A program made the translations under genes and the position numbers. This document shows, one piece after another, positions 1-8,196 of a stretch of 64,000 nucleotides of DNA. Within the stretch, counting starts at the first letter, position 1, and every line of letters starts with the position of its first letter. This DNA is from HGW-17 sp938004375 (GTDB lineage: Bacteria; Myxococcota_A; Polyangia; HGW-17), in NCBI GenBank assembly GCA_036802685.1, contig DAIRVS010000002.1:23846-87845 (forward strand), in the 5' to 3' direction. The notes below the pieces were generated by a model. It made no database searches. It was not told the origin of the DNA and saw only the letters and a list, made by a program, of their open reading frames with translations.

Positions 1-293
1 TACACGTTCTTGTGGCGCCCGCCCTCGGAGGTTTCCACGATGTTGGGGTGCTGGAGCATGCGGCCCAGCGTCCCCTCGGCCAGAAACATGTCGATGTACT
101 TCTGCTCCTTGAGCAGCTTGGTCCGCATGGCCTTGAGGGCGATGAGCCCCTCGTCCTTCTTCAGGCGCTTGGCGCGGTACACCTCGGCCATGCCACCGCG
201 GGCCACCAGCCCCAGGAGCACGTACTTGCCGAAGATCGAGGGGTTCTCGGGGGATCCCGCGTCGAGGGTCAACGGATCGATGTTCTTAGACAT
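1..293 (-). CDS. Ser/Thr protein kinase, N-terminal part (runs off left edge)
   Basis: The reading frame starts at ATG 291-293 and stays open to the window edge, giving about 97 residues. A strong Shine-Dalgarno (GGAGGAG) lies about seven bases upstream. Translation shows the first lobe of a Hanks-type kinase: the glycine-loop region reads LLGLVARGGMAEVYRA, followed by LIALKAMR carrying the expected ATP-binding lysine and by a helix with the expected glutamate (FLAEGTLG). The catalytic loop lies outside the window. GGMAEVY loops of this type are common in myxobacterial kinases. The gene lies 33 bases downstream of the stop of the next kinase on the same strand, so the two may be co-transcribed. 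Its C-terminal sensor cannot be judged. Confidence 0.85.
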   Translation of the reverse strand, partial: MSKNIDPLTLDAGSPENPSIFGKYVLLGLVARGGMAEVYRAKRLKKDEGLIALKAMRTKLLKEQKYIDMFLAEGTLGRMLQHPNIVETSEGGRHKNV

Positions 294-326
294 GCACTCA
301 CTCCTCCGAAATGCGACCGCCGGCCG

Positions 327-2783
327 CTACCGGCCGAACAGTTTGTAAGCCCGGGTGAACTCGTTCATCCAGCGGGTCTCCAGGTTCTTCAACTCCAGGA
401 CGTCCGAAGGCGCCCCGCCCGTGACCGCCTTCTGGAACTGTTCCTCGGTGACCGGCAGCGCCAGGCGCCTCAGTTTCACCGAAAGATCCCCTTTTTCCAA
501 GCGAAATTGCCAGGCCTCCCGCAGGGACCGGTGGTTGAGCACCAGCGCCGCCTGCAGCAGGATGGACAGCAACGGCTTGCGGCGCACCGCCAGGTCCGAG
601 GCGAAGACCTGCGGGGGCTTCGCCTGGAAGGGGTCCATGTAGAACGTGTACGTAGCGGGCTCGCGGTACAACCTCGCGTCCACGGCCAACCGGAACACGG
701 AGTGGTCCCGGGGTCCCCATTTGGCGCCCTTGGGCAGCATCCACAACCGCTGACCCTCGGTGAACAGGAAGCGCAGGAACAGGCGGGCGGGCTCGAGGTT
801 GGGGGCCCGCGCGAGCACGGAGACCGGGTCGGGAGTCAGGTAGGCGGTCTTCTCCGGGATGCCGAAGCGCAGCCGGACGCCGCTGGTCTTCTCCAGTTCG
901 TCCTTCTCCAAGTGGTAGAAGTAATCGATCGCCAGCGCGCAGGCGAGCTCGGGCTCATCGGCGAGCTTCTGCAGGACGCCCTGGGAGGAGGTGAGCCAGG
1001 CGTCGCGCACGTTGGCGCCCAATCCCAGCAGGATGCGCCAGGCGTCGGCCCACGGGTGCGCCTGCAGGATCATTTCGAACACCATCAGAGTGGAGCTGGA
1101 CAACTTGGGATCAGCCGCCACGATGCGCTGGAAGAAGCGGGGATCGGCCAGGTCCTCCCAGGTCGCCGGAAACGCGAGACCAAGGCGCTCGAGGGTCTTC
1201 TCGTTGCAGACGATCCCGAAGCCGGAGAGGGTGACCCCGTACCAGCGCCCCGCCGGGTCGTACAGGTCGTTGCCGGCCAGCTTGGGCGGAACGTGAGGCA
1301 CGAGCCCGGCGGGCTCGAGGGCCACTTGGGAGCAGGGCTCCTTCACCTTGCCGGCGGTCACGCAGTCGGGCCGGGCCAGGGTGCGGTGCAGGCTCTCGCC
1401 GCCGCCGATCATCACGTCCAGCTCGCCGCTGCGCTTCTGCAGGATGGCGCTGCGCAACTGGGCCTGGATGGAGCCTAGATCGTCCTTCTGGACCACCCAT
1501 TCGATCTGCACCGGCGGGTAGCCCAGTTCGGCGAGCCAAAACCCGAAGCCGGCGGCCAGTTCGGTGTTGACCACCGCCGGGTGGGAGGTCATCACCCGCA
1601 ACCGTCGGGTCACCTTCGCGGGGGCCGGTGGTCCCGCCTGCGTCCCGGCCTCGTTCCTGGGCCAGAACCACCAACTGAGGGCGGCGCCGGCGCCGACCAG
1701 CAACACGAGGATGAACGCCAGCGCACGCCTGAAGCGCCGGCGGACCCGGGCCTCCTCGCGGGCGGGGGCCGTCAGTTCGGCGTCGAGGAGCTCCGTCAAC
1801 CGGCGGCTCACCTCGCTGGCCGAGGCTGGGCGCGCCTGGGGCTCCTTCTGCAGGCAGGCCAGGATCAGGTCCTCCAGGGCCTGGGGCATGGGGGCGACCA
1901 GGGAGGGCGCCTGGGGCTCCTCGGAAAGGTGGGCGGCGATCAGTTCGCCGTAGGAGTTGCTCTTGAAGGGAACACGGCCGGTGAACGCCTGGTACAGCAT
2001 GATCCCCAGGCTGTAGATGTCCGAGGCTGCCGTGGTGTCAGCGGCGCGGCACTGCTCGGGGGACATGTAGAGCGGCGTCCCCTTGATGATGCCGGCCTGG
2101 GTCCGCAGGAAGGACGGCTGCTCCGCGTTGAACTTGGCGATACCGAAGTCCAACAGGCGCAGGTCCACCGGGATGCCGTCCTTCGTGATCAGGAAGACGT
2201 TCTCGGGTTTCAGGTCCCGGTGGACGATGCCGTGGGAGTGGGCGGCCTCGAGGGCCTCGAGCATCATCGGAAAAATCAGGCGGGCGTCGGCGAAGGAGAG
2301 CCGCCCCTCGCGGAAGAGGTAGGCGGCCATGCTCTCGCCCTCGAGCAGCTCCATGACGAAGTACAGGTTGCCCGCCGGGAGTTGTCCAAATGCAAATATA
2401 TCAACGATCAGCCGACTGCCGATGGCGTTGGCCGCCTTGGCCTCGTTGATGAAGGCGTTGGCCACCTCGGGCTCCTGGGAGAACGTGGTCTTGAGGACCT
2501 TGATGGCGACCTTCTTGCCGATGATGGGGTGCACGGCGGCGAACACCCAGCCCATACCGCCCTTGCCCAAAAAGTGTGTCACACGGTATTCCCCGACCAT
2601 GTGGCCGATGAGCGTCATGGGGGCCCGTGACAACGTATCGGGGGTGATCTGGTTCCCTTGCACGGTGGCGCCGCCCCCCGAGGACACCGGCATGGCGGCC
2701 AACTGGGCGCCGCAGGCGCCGCAGAAGCGCGATCCGGTCTCCAGTCTCAAACCGCAGTTCGGGCAGTGGGGGGTGGTCGTCAA
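327..2783 (-). CDS. Membrane Ser/Thr kinase with zinc ribbon and periplasmic FbpA-like solute-binding domain
   Basis: This 818-residue protein has four visible parts. A zinc ribbon is formed by CPNC at 7-10 and CGAC at 21-24. A complete Hanks kinase spans about 65-335, with loop GKGGMG at 73-78, Lys95 in VAIK, HRDLKPEN at 188-195, DFG at 212-214 and SPEQ after the activation loop. One transmembrane helix lies at about 354-374. The C-terminal ~425 residues resemble an extracellular ABC solute-binding protein of the iron(III)/FbpA class (WYGVTLSGFGIVCNEKTLE, then PATWEDLADPRFF). That domain should face the periplasm, so it probably acts as the ligand sensor of the kinase. The start is TTG, with AGGTGA just upstream. 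No ABC permease or ATPase genes lie nearby; the next gene is a sodium symporter. The ligand is unknown. Confidence 0.9.
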   Translation of the reverse strand: MTTTPHCPNCGLRLETGSRFCGACGAQLAAMPVSSGGGATVQGNQITPDTLSRAPMTLIGHMVGEYRVTHFLGKGGMGWVFAAVHPIIGKKVAIKVLKTTFSQEPEVANAFINEAKAANAIGSRLIVDIFAFGQLPAGNLYFVMELLEGESMAAYLFREGRLSFADARLIFPMMLEALEAAHSHGIVHRDLKPENVFLITKDGIPVDLRLLDFGIAKFNAEQPSFLRTQAGIIKGTPLYMSPEQCRAADTTAASDIYSLGIMLYQAFTGRVPFKSNSYGELIAAHLSEEPQAPSLVAPMPQALEDLILACLQKEPQARPASASEVSRRLTELLDAELTAPAREEARVRRRFRRALAFILVLLVGAGAALSWWFWPRNEAGTQAGPPAPAKVTRRLRVMTSHPAVVNTELAAGFGFWLAELGYPPVQIEWVVQKDDLGSIQAQLRSAILQKRSGELDVMIGGGESLHRTLARPDCVTAGKVKEPCSQVALEPAGLVPHVPPKLAGNDLYDPAGRWYGVTLSGFGIVCNEKTLERLGLAFPATWEDLADPRFFQRIVAADPKLSSSTLMVFEMILQAHPWADAWRILLGLGANVRDAWLTSSQGVLQKLADEPELACALAIDYFYHLEKDELEKTSGVRLRFGIPEKTAYLTPDPVSVLARAPNLEPARLFLRFLFTEGQRLWMLPKGAKWGPRDHSVFRLAVDARLYREPATYTFYMDPFQAKPPQVFASDLAVRRKPLLSILLQAALVLNHRSLREAWQFRLEKGDLSVKLRRLALPVTEEQFQKAVTGGAPSDVLELKNLETRWMNEFTRAYKLFGR

Positions 2784-2803
2784 ATTTCACCTAAACCATA
2801 TCA

Positions 2804-4168
2804 TCAACCGAGCGTCTGGCCGGTGATTAACATGTAGCCCAGGATGCTCCCCAGGCACAGGGGGGCGACCACGGCCAGCACGTAAAACAGGACCTTCCGG
2901 GCCACCGGCGGCACCGCGGCGCCCGTGTACAGTTCGGCCTCGAAGCACCGACGCTTCCAGGCGAAGACGGCGAACAGGATCAGCAGGAAGCCTCCCAGGG
3001 TGAGCGACACGTTCCCGAAGAAGAAGTCCATCAGGTCCAGGAAGCCGAGCGCCTTGCCTCCGATGGTCAGGACGTTCCCCAGCCCGCCCACGGCACCCAG
3101 GGACAGCGCGCTGGGGACGCCCAGGAGCAGGACCAGGCCCGCCGTCACGCCGACCGCCTTCTTGCGGGACCACCCGCGCTCGTCCATCCAATAGGACGCG
3201 GCGACCTCCAGGAGCGAGATCGTCGACGTGAGCGCGGCGATGGCCAGCAACAGGAAGAACAGTGCCCCCACGAAGCGGCCGGCCGGCAGCGTGGCGAACA
3301 GATCCGTGAGCACCACGAATACCAGCCCCGGGCCGCTCTTCTCGGGCGCGCCCCCGAGCACGGGGAAGATCAGCAGGCCGGCCATGACCGCCACGGCCGT
3401 GTCGCACAGCACGACGACCAGGCCCGAGCGCACGAGGTTGGAGCCGGGGCTCAGGTAGCTGCCGTAGGTGAGCATCGCGCCCATGCCCAGGGACAGGGAG
3501 AAGAAGGCCTGGCCCGCGGCGAACACGAAGGTCTTCCCCGAGACGGAGGCCGGATCGGGGATCAGGTAGAAGCAAAGGCCGTCCACCGCGGTGGGCAGTG
3601 TGAGAGCGTAGACGATGAGCAGCAGCAGTAATACGAAGAGCATCGGCATGAGCACGGTACTCATGCGCTCGATGCCTCCCTTGATCCCGAAAAAGACGAT
3701 GCCCGCGGTGAGGGCGAGGAACGCGAGGAAGAAACCGACCTGGACACCGCCGCTTTGGGTGAAAGCTTGGAAATTGGGTTCCGAGCTTCCCTTGCTGAAG
3801 CCCTCGAAGACGGCCAAGCCAAAATACTTCAAGGTCCAGCCGGCCACCACTCCGTAATAGGACAGGATCACGACGCCGGTGAGCACGAACAGGTAGCCCA
3901 GGGTCTGCCAGGCGCGGTGGGGGGCCAGCGCCCGGAAGGCACCCACGGGCCCCCGCTGGGCGGCACGCCCCATGGAGAGCTCCACGTACATGAGCGGCAG
4001 GCCCACCAGCAATACGATGGAGACGTACAGCAGCACGAAGCCGCCGCCGCCGTTCTGACCGGTGAGGGTGGGAAACCGCCAGATGTTGCCGAGCCCGACG
4101 GCGCTGCCCGCGGCCGCGAGGATGAAGCCCAGGGAGGATTTCCAGTGTTCGCGTTCGACCGACGGCAT
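2804..4168 (-). CDS. Sodium-dependent transporter, neurotransmitter:sodium symporter (SNF/NSS) family
   Basis: A 454-residue polytopic membrane protein. The N-terminus carries the family signature GSAVGLGNIWRFPTLTG, and hydrophobic segments follow throughout in the pattern of a LeuT-fold symporter with 11-12 helices. Such proteins import amino acids or related amines with sodium. The start at ATG 4166-4168 is preferred over an upstream in-frame ATG because a GGAGG sits six bases before it and the protein then begins just ahead of TM1. It ends 20 bases before the TTG start of the sensor kinase, so the two may form one transcript. That makes an amino-acid-like substrate for the kinase sensor possible, but this is inference only. 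Confidence 0.92.
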   Translation of the reverse strand: MPSVEREHWKSSLGFILAAAGSAVGLGNIWRFPTLTGQNGGGGFVLLYVSIVLLVGLPLMYVELSMGRAAQRGPVGAFRALAPHRAWQTLGYLFVLTGVVILSYYGVVAGWTLKYFGLAVFEGFSKGSSEPNFQAFTQSGGVQVGFFLAFLALTAGIVFFGIKGGIERMSTVLMPMLFVLLLLLIVYALTLPTAVDGLCFYLIPDPASVSGKTFVFAAGQAFFSLSLGMGAMLTYGSYLSPGSNLVRSGLVVVLCDTAVAVMAGLLIFPVLGGAPEKSGPGLVFVVLTDLFATLPAGRFVGALFFLLLAIAALTSTISLLEVAASYWMDERGWSRKKAVGVTAGLVLLLGVPSALSLGAVGGLGNVLTIGGKALGFLDLMDFFFGNVSLTLGGFLLILFAVFAWKRRCFEAELYTGAAVPPVARKVLFYVLAVVAPLCLGSILGYMLITGQTLG

Positions 4169-4317
4169 CCGCGCCTCCAGTATAGTGGTCGGAGATACCA
4201 CACAAACGCGGCGGTTGGCAAGTTCGCCAGCCCGGCCCCAATTAAATATGGGAGATTTGACCTTTGCCATTGCATGCGCGGTCCCGAGTAGTTATGTTCA
4301 GGGGTCCGGAGGCTTTT

Positions 4318-6759
4318 ATGTTCCGCTTGCACACAATTCTCCTTTCCCTGGTCGCCGCTTCCCTCTTCTTCACGGGCTGTCTCAAGGACACCGAGATGGC
4401 CGACCTCGAGGGTCACGACATCAAGATTACCTTCATCCACACCTCGGACTGGCACTCGCGCCTGCTGCCGTATTACCTGCAGGTGGGCGAGCAGGACAAA
4501 GCCCTGGGCCTCGACGAGAACTCTCCCAACGTGGGCGGCGCCGCCCGCGCCGCGACGCTGATCAAGCGCATCCGGGCCGCCGGCGGCCGCGTGGTCCACG
4601 TGGACTCCGGCGACGTCTTCCAGGGCGCCCCCATCTTCAACGAGTACCTCGGCGAGGTGGAGTTCATCCTGTATTCCATGCTGGGTGTCGACGCCTTCGC
4701 GGTGGGCAACCACGAGTTCGACATGGGCGTGACCAACTACGTCGACAAGACCATCGAGTACGCCCGGTTCCCCATGCTGAACATGAACTACGCCATGGAG
4801 AACCCCAACACGCCGGGCGCCAGCCCCCTGGCCAAGGTCACCCACCCCTACACGATCACCAACGCCGAGGGCCTGCGCGTGGGCATCATCGGGGCCGGCT
4901 CCCTGGGCTCCATCGTCTCCATGTACGAGGGCGGCAACTCCCTGGGCGTGACCCCGGTGGAGACCATCGAGATGATCCAGTTCTACGTCGACTACCTGCG
5001 TCCGATGACCGACATCATCGTGGTCGTCAGCCACCTGGGCCTGCGCTCCGAGAAGCAGATGGAGCGCGGCGGGGACGACCAGATTTACATCGAGGATCCC
5101 GAGAACTGCCCCGAGGGCGAGGACTGCGTGACCCCCGACGCGCTGTGCGTCAGCCACCAGCGACTGCCCGGCGACGAGCAGATCATCGCCAACACCGAGG
5201 GCATCGACGTGGTCTTCGGCGGTCACCTGCACATCGTGCTGTCCCCGCCCGAGGTCATCCGGGACTGCCGCCCCGACCCGTCCTGCCCGCAGTTGATCGA
5301 CTTCATGGAGCGCCGCGGCTGCCTGGAGACCACCCGGGACGCCCAGGGCAACCTGGTGTCCGTGACGTATAAGAACTCCCGGTCGGTCCCGCTCATGCAC
5401 TCGGGCGCCTTCCTGAAGTTCGTGGGCCAGATGGACACCGTCTTCGGCCGCCCCGAGGCCCCCACCTCCGGCGACGCCCGCGAAGAGGCCCTCTGGGCCC
5501 TCAACGGCTGGGAGCTCAAGGCCTTCCGCCAGATCATCCATCCCATGGACAACCGCATCCCGGTGGACCAGTTCGACGGCGACACCCAGCGCATCCTCGA
5601 CTGGTACAAGCCGCTCCTGTACCGGCACCTGCCGCTCACCCGCTTCATCGCGTTCGCGCCGGTGAAGATCCGACGCTTCGCCACCGGCTACGGCGACTCG
5701 GCCCTGGGCAACGTCGTGTCCGCGTCCATCCAGACCCGGCGCCGCGTCGAGACCGACTTCGCGCTCACCAACACCCTGGGCATCCGCTCGGACATCGAGG
5801 CGGGTCCGGTGACGATCGAGACCATGTACAACGTGTTCCCCTTCGAGAACACGATCACCACGCTGACCCTCTCGGGCTCCGAGGTCAAGCAGCTGCTCGA
5901 CTACGTCGCCCTGCGCTCTGCCCGGCGCGGTTGCCAGGCCCAGGCCCAGGTCGCCGGCGTCAACTTCGTCATGAACTGCAACGAGACCGTGCGCCCGCCG
6001 TACAAGGATCCCGAGTCCTACGAGAGCGCCCACCGCATCACCATCGGCGGCGCCCGCTTCACTGACCCCGCCCGCTACGGCGTGAACCCCGAGACCGAGA
6101 AGCCCATGTGCCAGTACGATGGCCTGCGCTGCGTCTCCGGCGGACCGGCCGGCGGCGCCGACACCTGCGACGACGCCTACGAGCCCGCCGTGTCCTGCCC
6201 CGCGGGCACCGAGTTCGGCGAGGGCGGCTGCTGTCCGGCCGGCGAGCTCTGCACGCCCCAGGGCTGCGGGCGCCCCATCACCATGCTCAGTTCCTACACC
6301 CTGGCCGCCAACGATTACATCGCCGCCGGCGGCTCCGGCTTCCGCGTGCTGCAGTTCAACACCACGCAGTACAACACGGGTATCCCCCTGCGCGACGCCG
6401 TCATCGACTACATGTTCATCAACTACCCTGGCTGCGGCGCCGGGCTTCCCGACGAGGAGCTCGACCGCATCGAGGGCATCAAGTCCGCCGCCGGCTCCCA
6501 GACGCTGGCCGAGTTCAAGGACGCCTTCGGCGACTTCATCGACAGCCTGCGCTACTCCCAGTCGCGCTACGCGGCCTGCTCCGAGCAGGTGGCCGAGGCC
6601 CTCGTCAAGGACTGCTCCTATCTGGAGCGCAACTCCGACGAGCGGATCAACTGTGAACGGCAACTGATGCTGTCCGCCCTCGAGATGTGCATCCGGCTGC
6701 CCTGCATCGAGGCCCGCGAAGAAGGCCGCATCGATCGCGTGTACCCCTCCTACGAGTAG
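4318..6759 (+). CDS. UshA-like 5'-nucleotidase / metallophosphoesterase lipoprotein
   Basis: An 813-residue exported lipoprotein. Its signal peptide ends in the lipobox FTGC, and the ATG at 4318 has GGAGG six bases upstream. The N-terminal half is a calcineurin-like phosphoesterase with the 5'-nucleotidase motif set: the metal-binding HTSDWHSRLLP, DSGDVFQG, VGNHEFD, VVSHLG and GGHLHIVL. The second half matches the 5'-nucleotidase C-terminal substrate-binding domain (YGDSALGNVVSASIQ, then FPFENTITTLTLSG). UshA-type enzymes dephosphorylate nucleotides or hydrolyse UDP-sugars outside the cytoplasm. Two Cys-rich insertions, around residues 255-280 and 600-650, are unusual and suggest disulfides. 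Seven bases separate it from the next lipoprotein gene, so it probably leads an operon. Confidence 0.92.
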   Translation: MFRLHTILLSLVAASLFFTGCLKDTEMADLEGHDIKITFIHTSDWHSRLLPYYLQVGEQDKALGLDENSPNVGGAARAATLIKRIRAAGGRVVHVDSGDVFQGAPIFNEYLGEVEFILYSMLGVDAFAVGNHEFDMGVTNYVDKTIEYARFPMLNMNYAMENPNTPGASPLAKVTHPYTITNAEGLRVGIIGAGSLGSIVSMYEGGNSLGVTPVETIEMIQFYVDYLRPMTDIIVVVSHLGLRSEKQMERGGDDQIYIEDPENCPEGEDCVTPDALCVSHQRLPGDEQIIANTEGIDVVFGGHLHIVLSPPEVIRDCRPDPSCPQLIDFMERRGCLETTRDAQGNLVSVTYKNSRSVPLMHSGAFLKFVGQMDTVFGRPEAPTSGDAREEALWALNGWELKAFRQIIHPMDNRIPVDQFDGDTQRILDWYKPLLYRHLPLTRFIAFAPVKIRRFATGYGDSALGNVVSASIQTRRRVETDFALTNTLGIRSDIEAGPVTIETMYNVFPFENTITTLTLSGSEVKQLLDYVALRSARRGCQAQAQVAGVNFVMNCNETVRPPYKDPESYESAHRITIGGARFTDPARYGVNPETEKPMCQYDGLRCVSGGPAGGADTCDDAYEPAVSCPAGTEFGEGGCCPAGELCTPQGCGRPITMLSSYTLAANDYIAAGGSGFRVLQFNTTQYNTGIPLRDAVIDYMFINYPGCGAGLPDEELDRIEGIKSAAGSQTLAEFKDAFGDFIDSLRYSQSRYAACSEQVAEALVKDCSYLERNSDERINCERQLMLSALEMCIRLPCIEAREEGRIDRVYPSYE

Positions 6760-6766
6760 GAAAACC

Positions 6767-8167
6767 ATGAAGAAACTGCTCCTTTTCACGCTGTTCGTCC
6801 TCCCGTTCGCCTGCACCGAGACCGTCACCCTCGAGCGCGACGTCCTCTCCTTCGAAGTGACCTACGTGAACCCGCCCGCCTGCGGCCTCACCGAGGGGGA
6901 CGCCTGTCCGTTCTCCCTGGCCGCGGACGCCTTCACCGCACGGGTCCGCGTCCGCGCCCTCGACAAGGACCGCCAGACGGCGGGGAACTTCTACAAGTCC
7001 GTCGTGATCACGACCGTGCCCTCGGGCATGTTCATCTCCGGACCCGACGTCCATCTGCTCCCGGACAACCGCAAGGTCCTGGTGGTCGCGCTCAACGGAG
7101 GCGTGTGGGAGGGGGACGTCACCTTCCGCGGCGGCTTCGGCACCCTGCGTCTGATGGTCGAGGACATGGGCTACGAGCCCGCGCCCAACGCCGCCACGGC
7201 CGCCTGCGCCTCCCTGTTCCCCGCCCAAGGCTGCTACGCCCCCGACGACGACAACCCGCAGCCAGGCACCGGTGCCGTGGGCGTCACCGACGCGCTGCAT
7301 TTCCACAACCCGCGCCTCGCCGACATCCAGCGCCCCTGGGACGAGAGCCTGGTCACCGACGGCAGCCGGGACAAGGAAGCCAGCCCCCTCGCCGGGTTCC
7401 GCGTCACCATCGACGGCGACCCCTACCTGGGCACCGCGACCTGCACGCCCGGCGAGAGCCGCCTGGTGGTCACCGCCATCTCGGTGGCCGGCTTCAACAT
7501 GACCGACGTGTGCGATCCGGCCATGCCCGACTACGCCCACCTCTACGTCTATAACTTCAGCACCCCCGAAGAGACCAGCCGCGGCGACTGCATCCTCTCG
7601 ATCCAGGGCGCCATCGACGAGTTCCAGGGCTACACCGAGATGAAGAACCCGCTCTGGGAGGTCGACCGCTGCGAGACCGGCGACGCGTTCTGCACCGTGG
7701 GCGAGCCCAAGTGCACGGCCTTTCTTCCCGCCCCGGCGGAGATCACCGGCGCCATGGTCGGCGACCTGCTCGCCATGGAGAAGCTCGAGAGCGCGCTGGT
7801 AGAGGTCCGCGACGTCACCGCCTCCTCCGAGTTCCTGCGCTGCGACGCCAACGGCGACGGCGTGATCGACTACAACATCCCCGAGGAGAAGAACTGCAAG
7901 TTCGACTGCGGCGACGAGGTCGGCTGCGTCGTCAAGGAGGACTACGACATCTATTTCACGTGGACCGTCGACGTCGGCGGCGTCGAGGTCGGTGTGGTCA
8001 CCCAGGGCGTGGTACCCTTCGACCCCGAGGCCGAGGGCAGCCTGGGCGTGCCGATCTACCGCGTCCGCGGCATGCTCAAACATCTGGACTTCGGCGCCCC
8101 GGCCTGGATCATCCTGCCCCGGGACGCCCGCGACGTCTGCTTCACCGAAGCCGAGTGCGAGGACTAG
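6767..8167 (+). CDS. Cys-rich lipoprotein of unknown function, possible OB-like domain
   Basis: A 466-residue protein with a short signal peptide and lipobox-like LPFAC. It is acidic and rich in cysteine throughout, which suggests a disulfide-stabilised envelope protein. The last third has the shape of an OB-fold repeat seen in surface nuclease or nucleotidase proteins such as YhcR: a strand pattern ALVEVRDVTASSE, a Ca-binding-like DANGDGVIDYN loop, then YRVRGMLKHLDFGAPAWIIL. That match is weak. The gene follows the nucleotidase by seven bases and precedes an outer-membrane protein, so a shared envelope role is likely. No enzyme motif was found. Confidence 0.75.
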   Translation: MKKLLLFTLFVLPFACTETVTLERDVLSFEVTYVNPPACGLTEGDACPFSLAADAFTARVRVRALDKDRQTAGNFYKSVVITTVPSGMFISGPDVHLLPDNRKVLVVALNGGVWEGDVTFRGGFGTLRLMVEDMGYEPAPNAATAACASLFPAQGCYAPDDDNPQPGTGAVGVTDALHFHNPRLADIQRPWDESLVTDGSRDKEASPLAGFRVTIDGDPYLGTATCTPGESRLVVTAISVAGFNMTDVCDPAMPDYAHLYVYNFSTPEETSRGDCILSIQGAIDEFQGYTEMKNPLWEVDRCETGDAFCTVGEPKCTAFLPAPAEITGAMVGDLLAMEKLESALVEVRDVTASSEFLRCDANGDGVIDYNIPEEKNCKFDCGDEVGCVVKEDYDIYFTWTVDVGGVEVGVVTQGVVPFDPEAEGSLGVPIYRVRGMLKHLDFGAPAWIILPRDARDVCFTEAECED

Positions 8168-8196
8168 ACACTTTATTGAGGAGAATGGAGGTTCCC

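Noticed and set aside
12..1478. Long plus-strand open frame opposite the sensor kinase
   Set aside because: It is the antisense shadow of the kinase gene. Composition is Gly/Gln/Leu-rich without domains, and the minus-strand frame has clear kinase and binding-protein motifs.
4179..4184. TATACT -10-like element before the symporter gene (minus strand)
   Set aside because: It abuts the Shine-Dalgarno, so transcription would start after the ribosome site. No -35 lies at the right distance.
3868..6828. 986-codon minus-strand open frame opposite the nucleotidase
   Set aside because: It covers the nucleotidase gene on the other strand and runs into the symporter frame. The translation is repetitive Gly/Val/Asp/Ala with no family; high GC leaves few stops.
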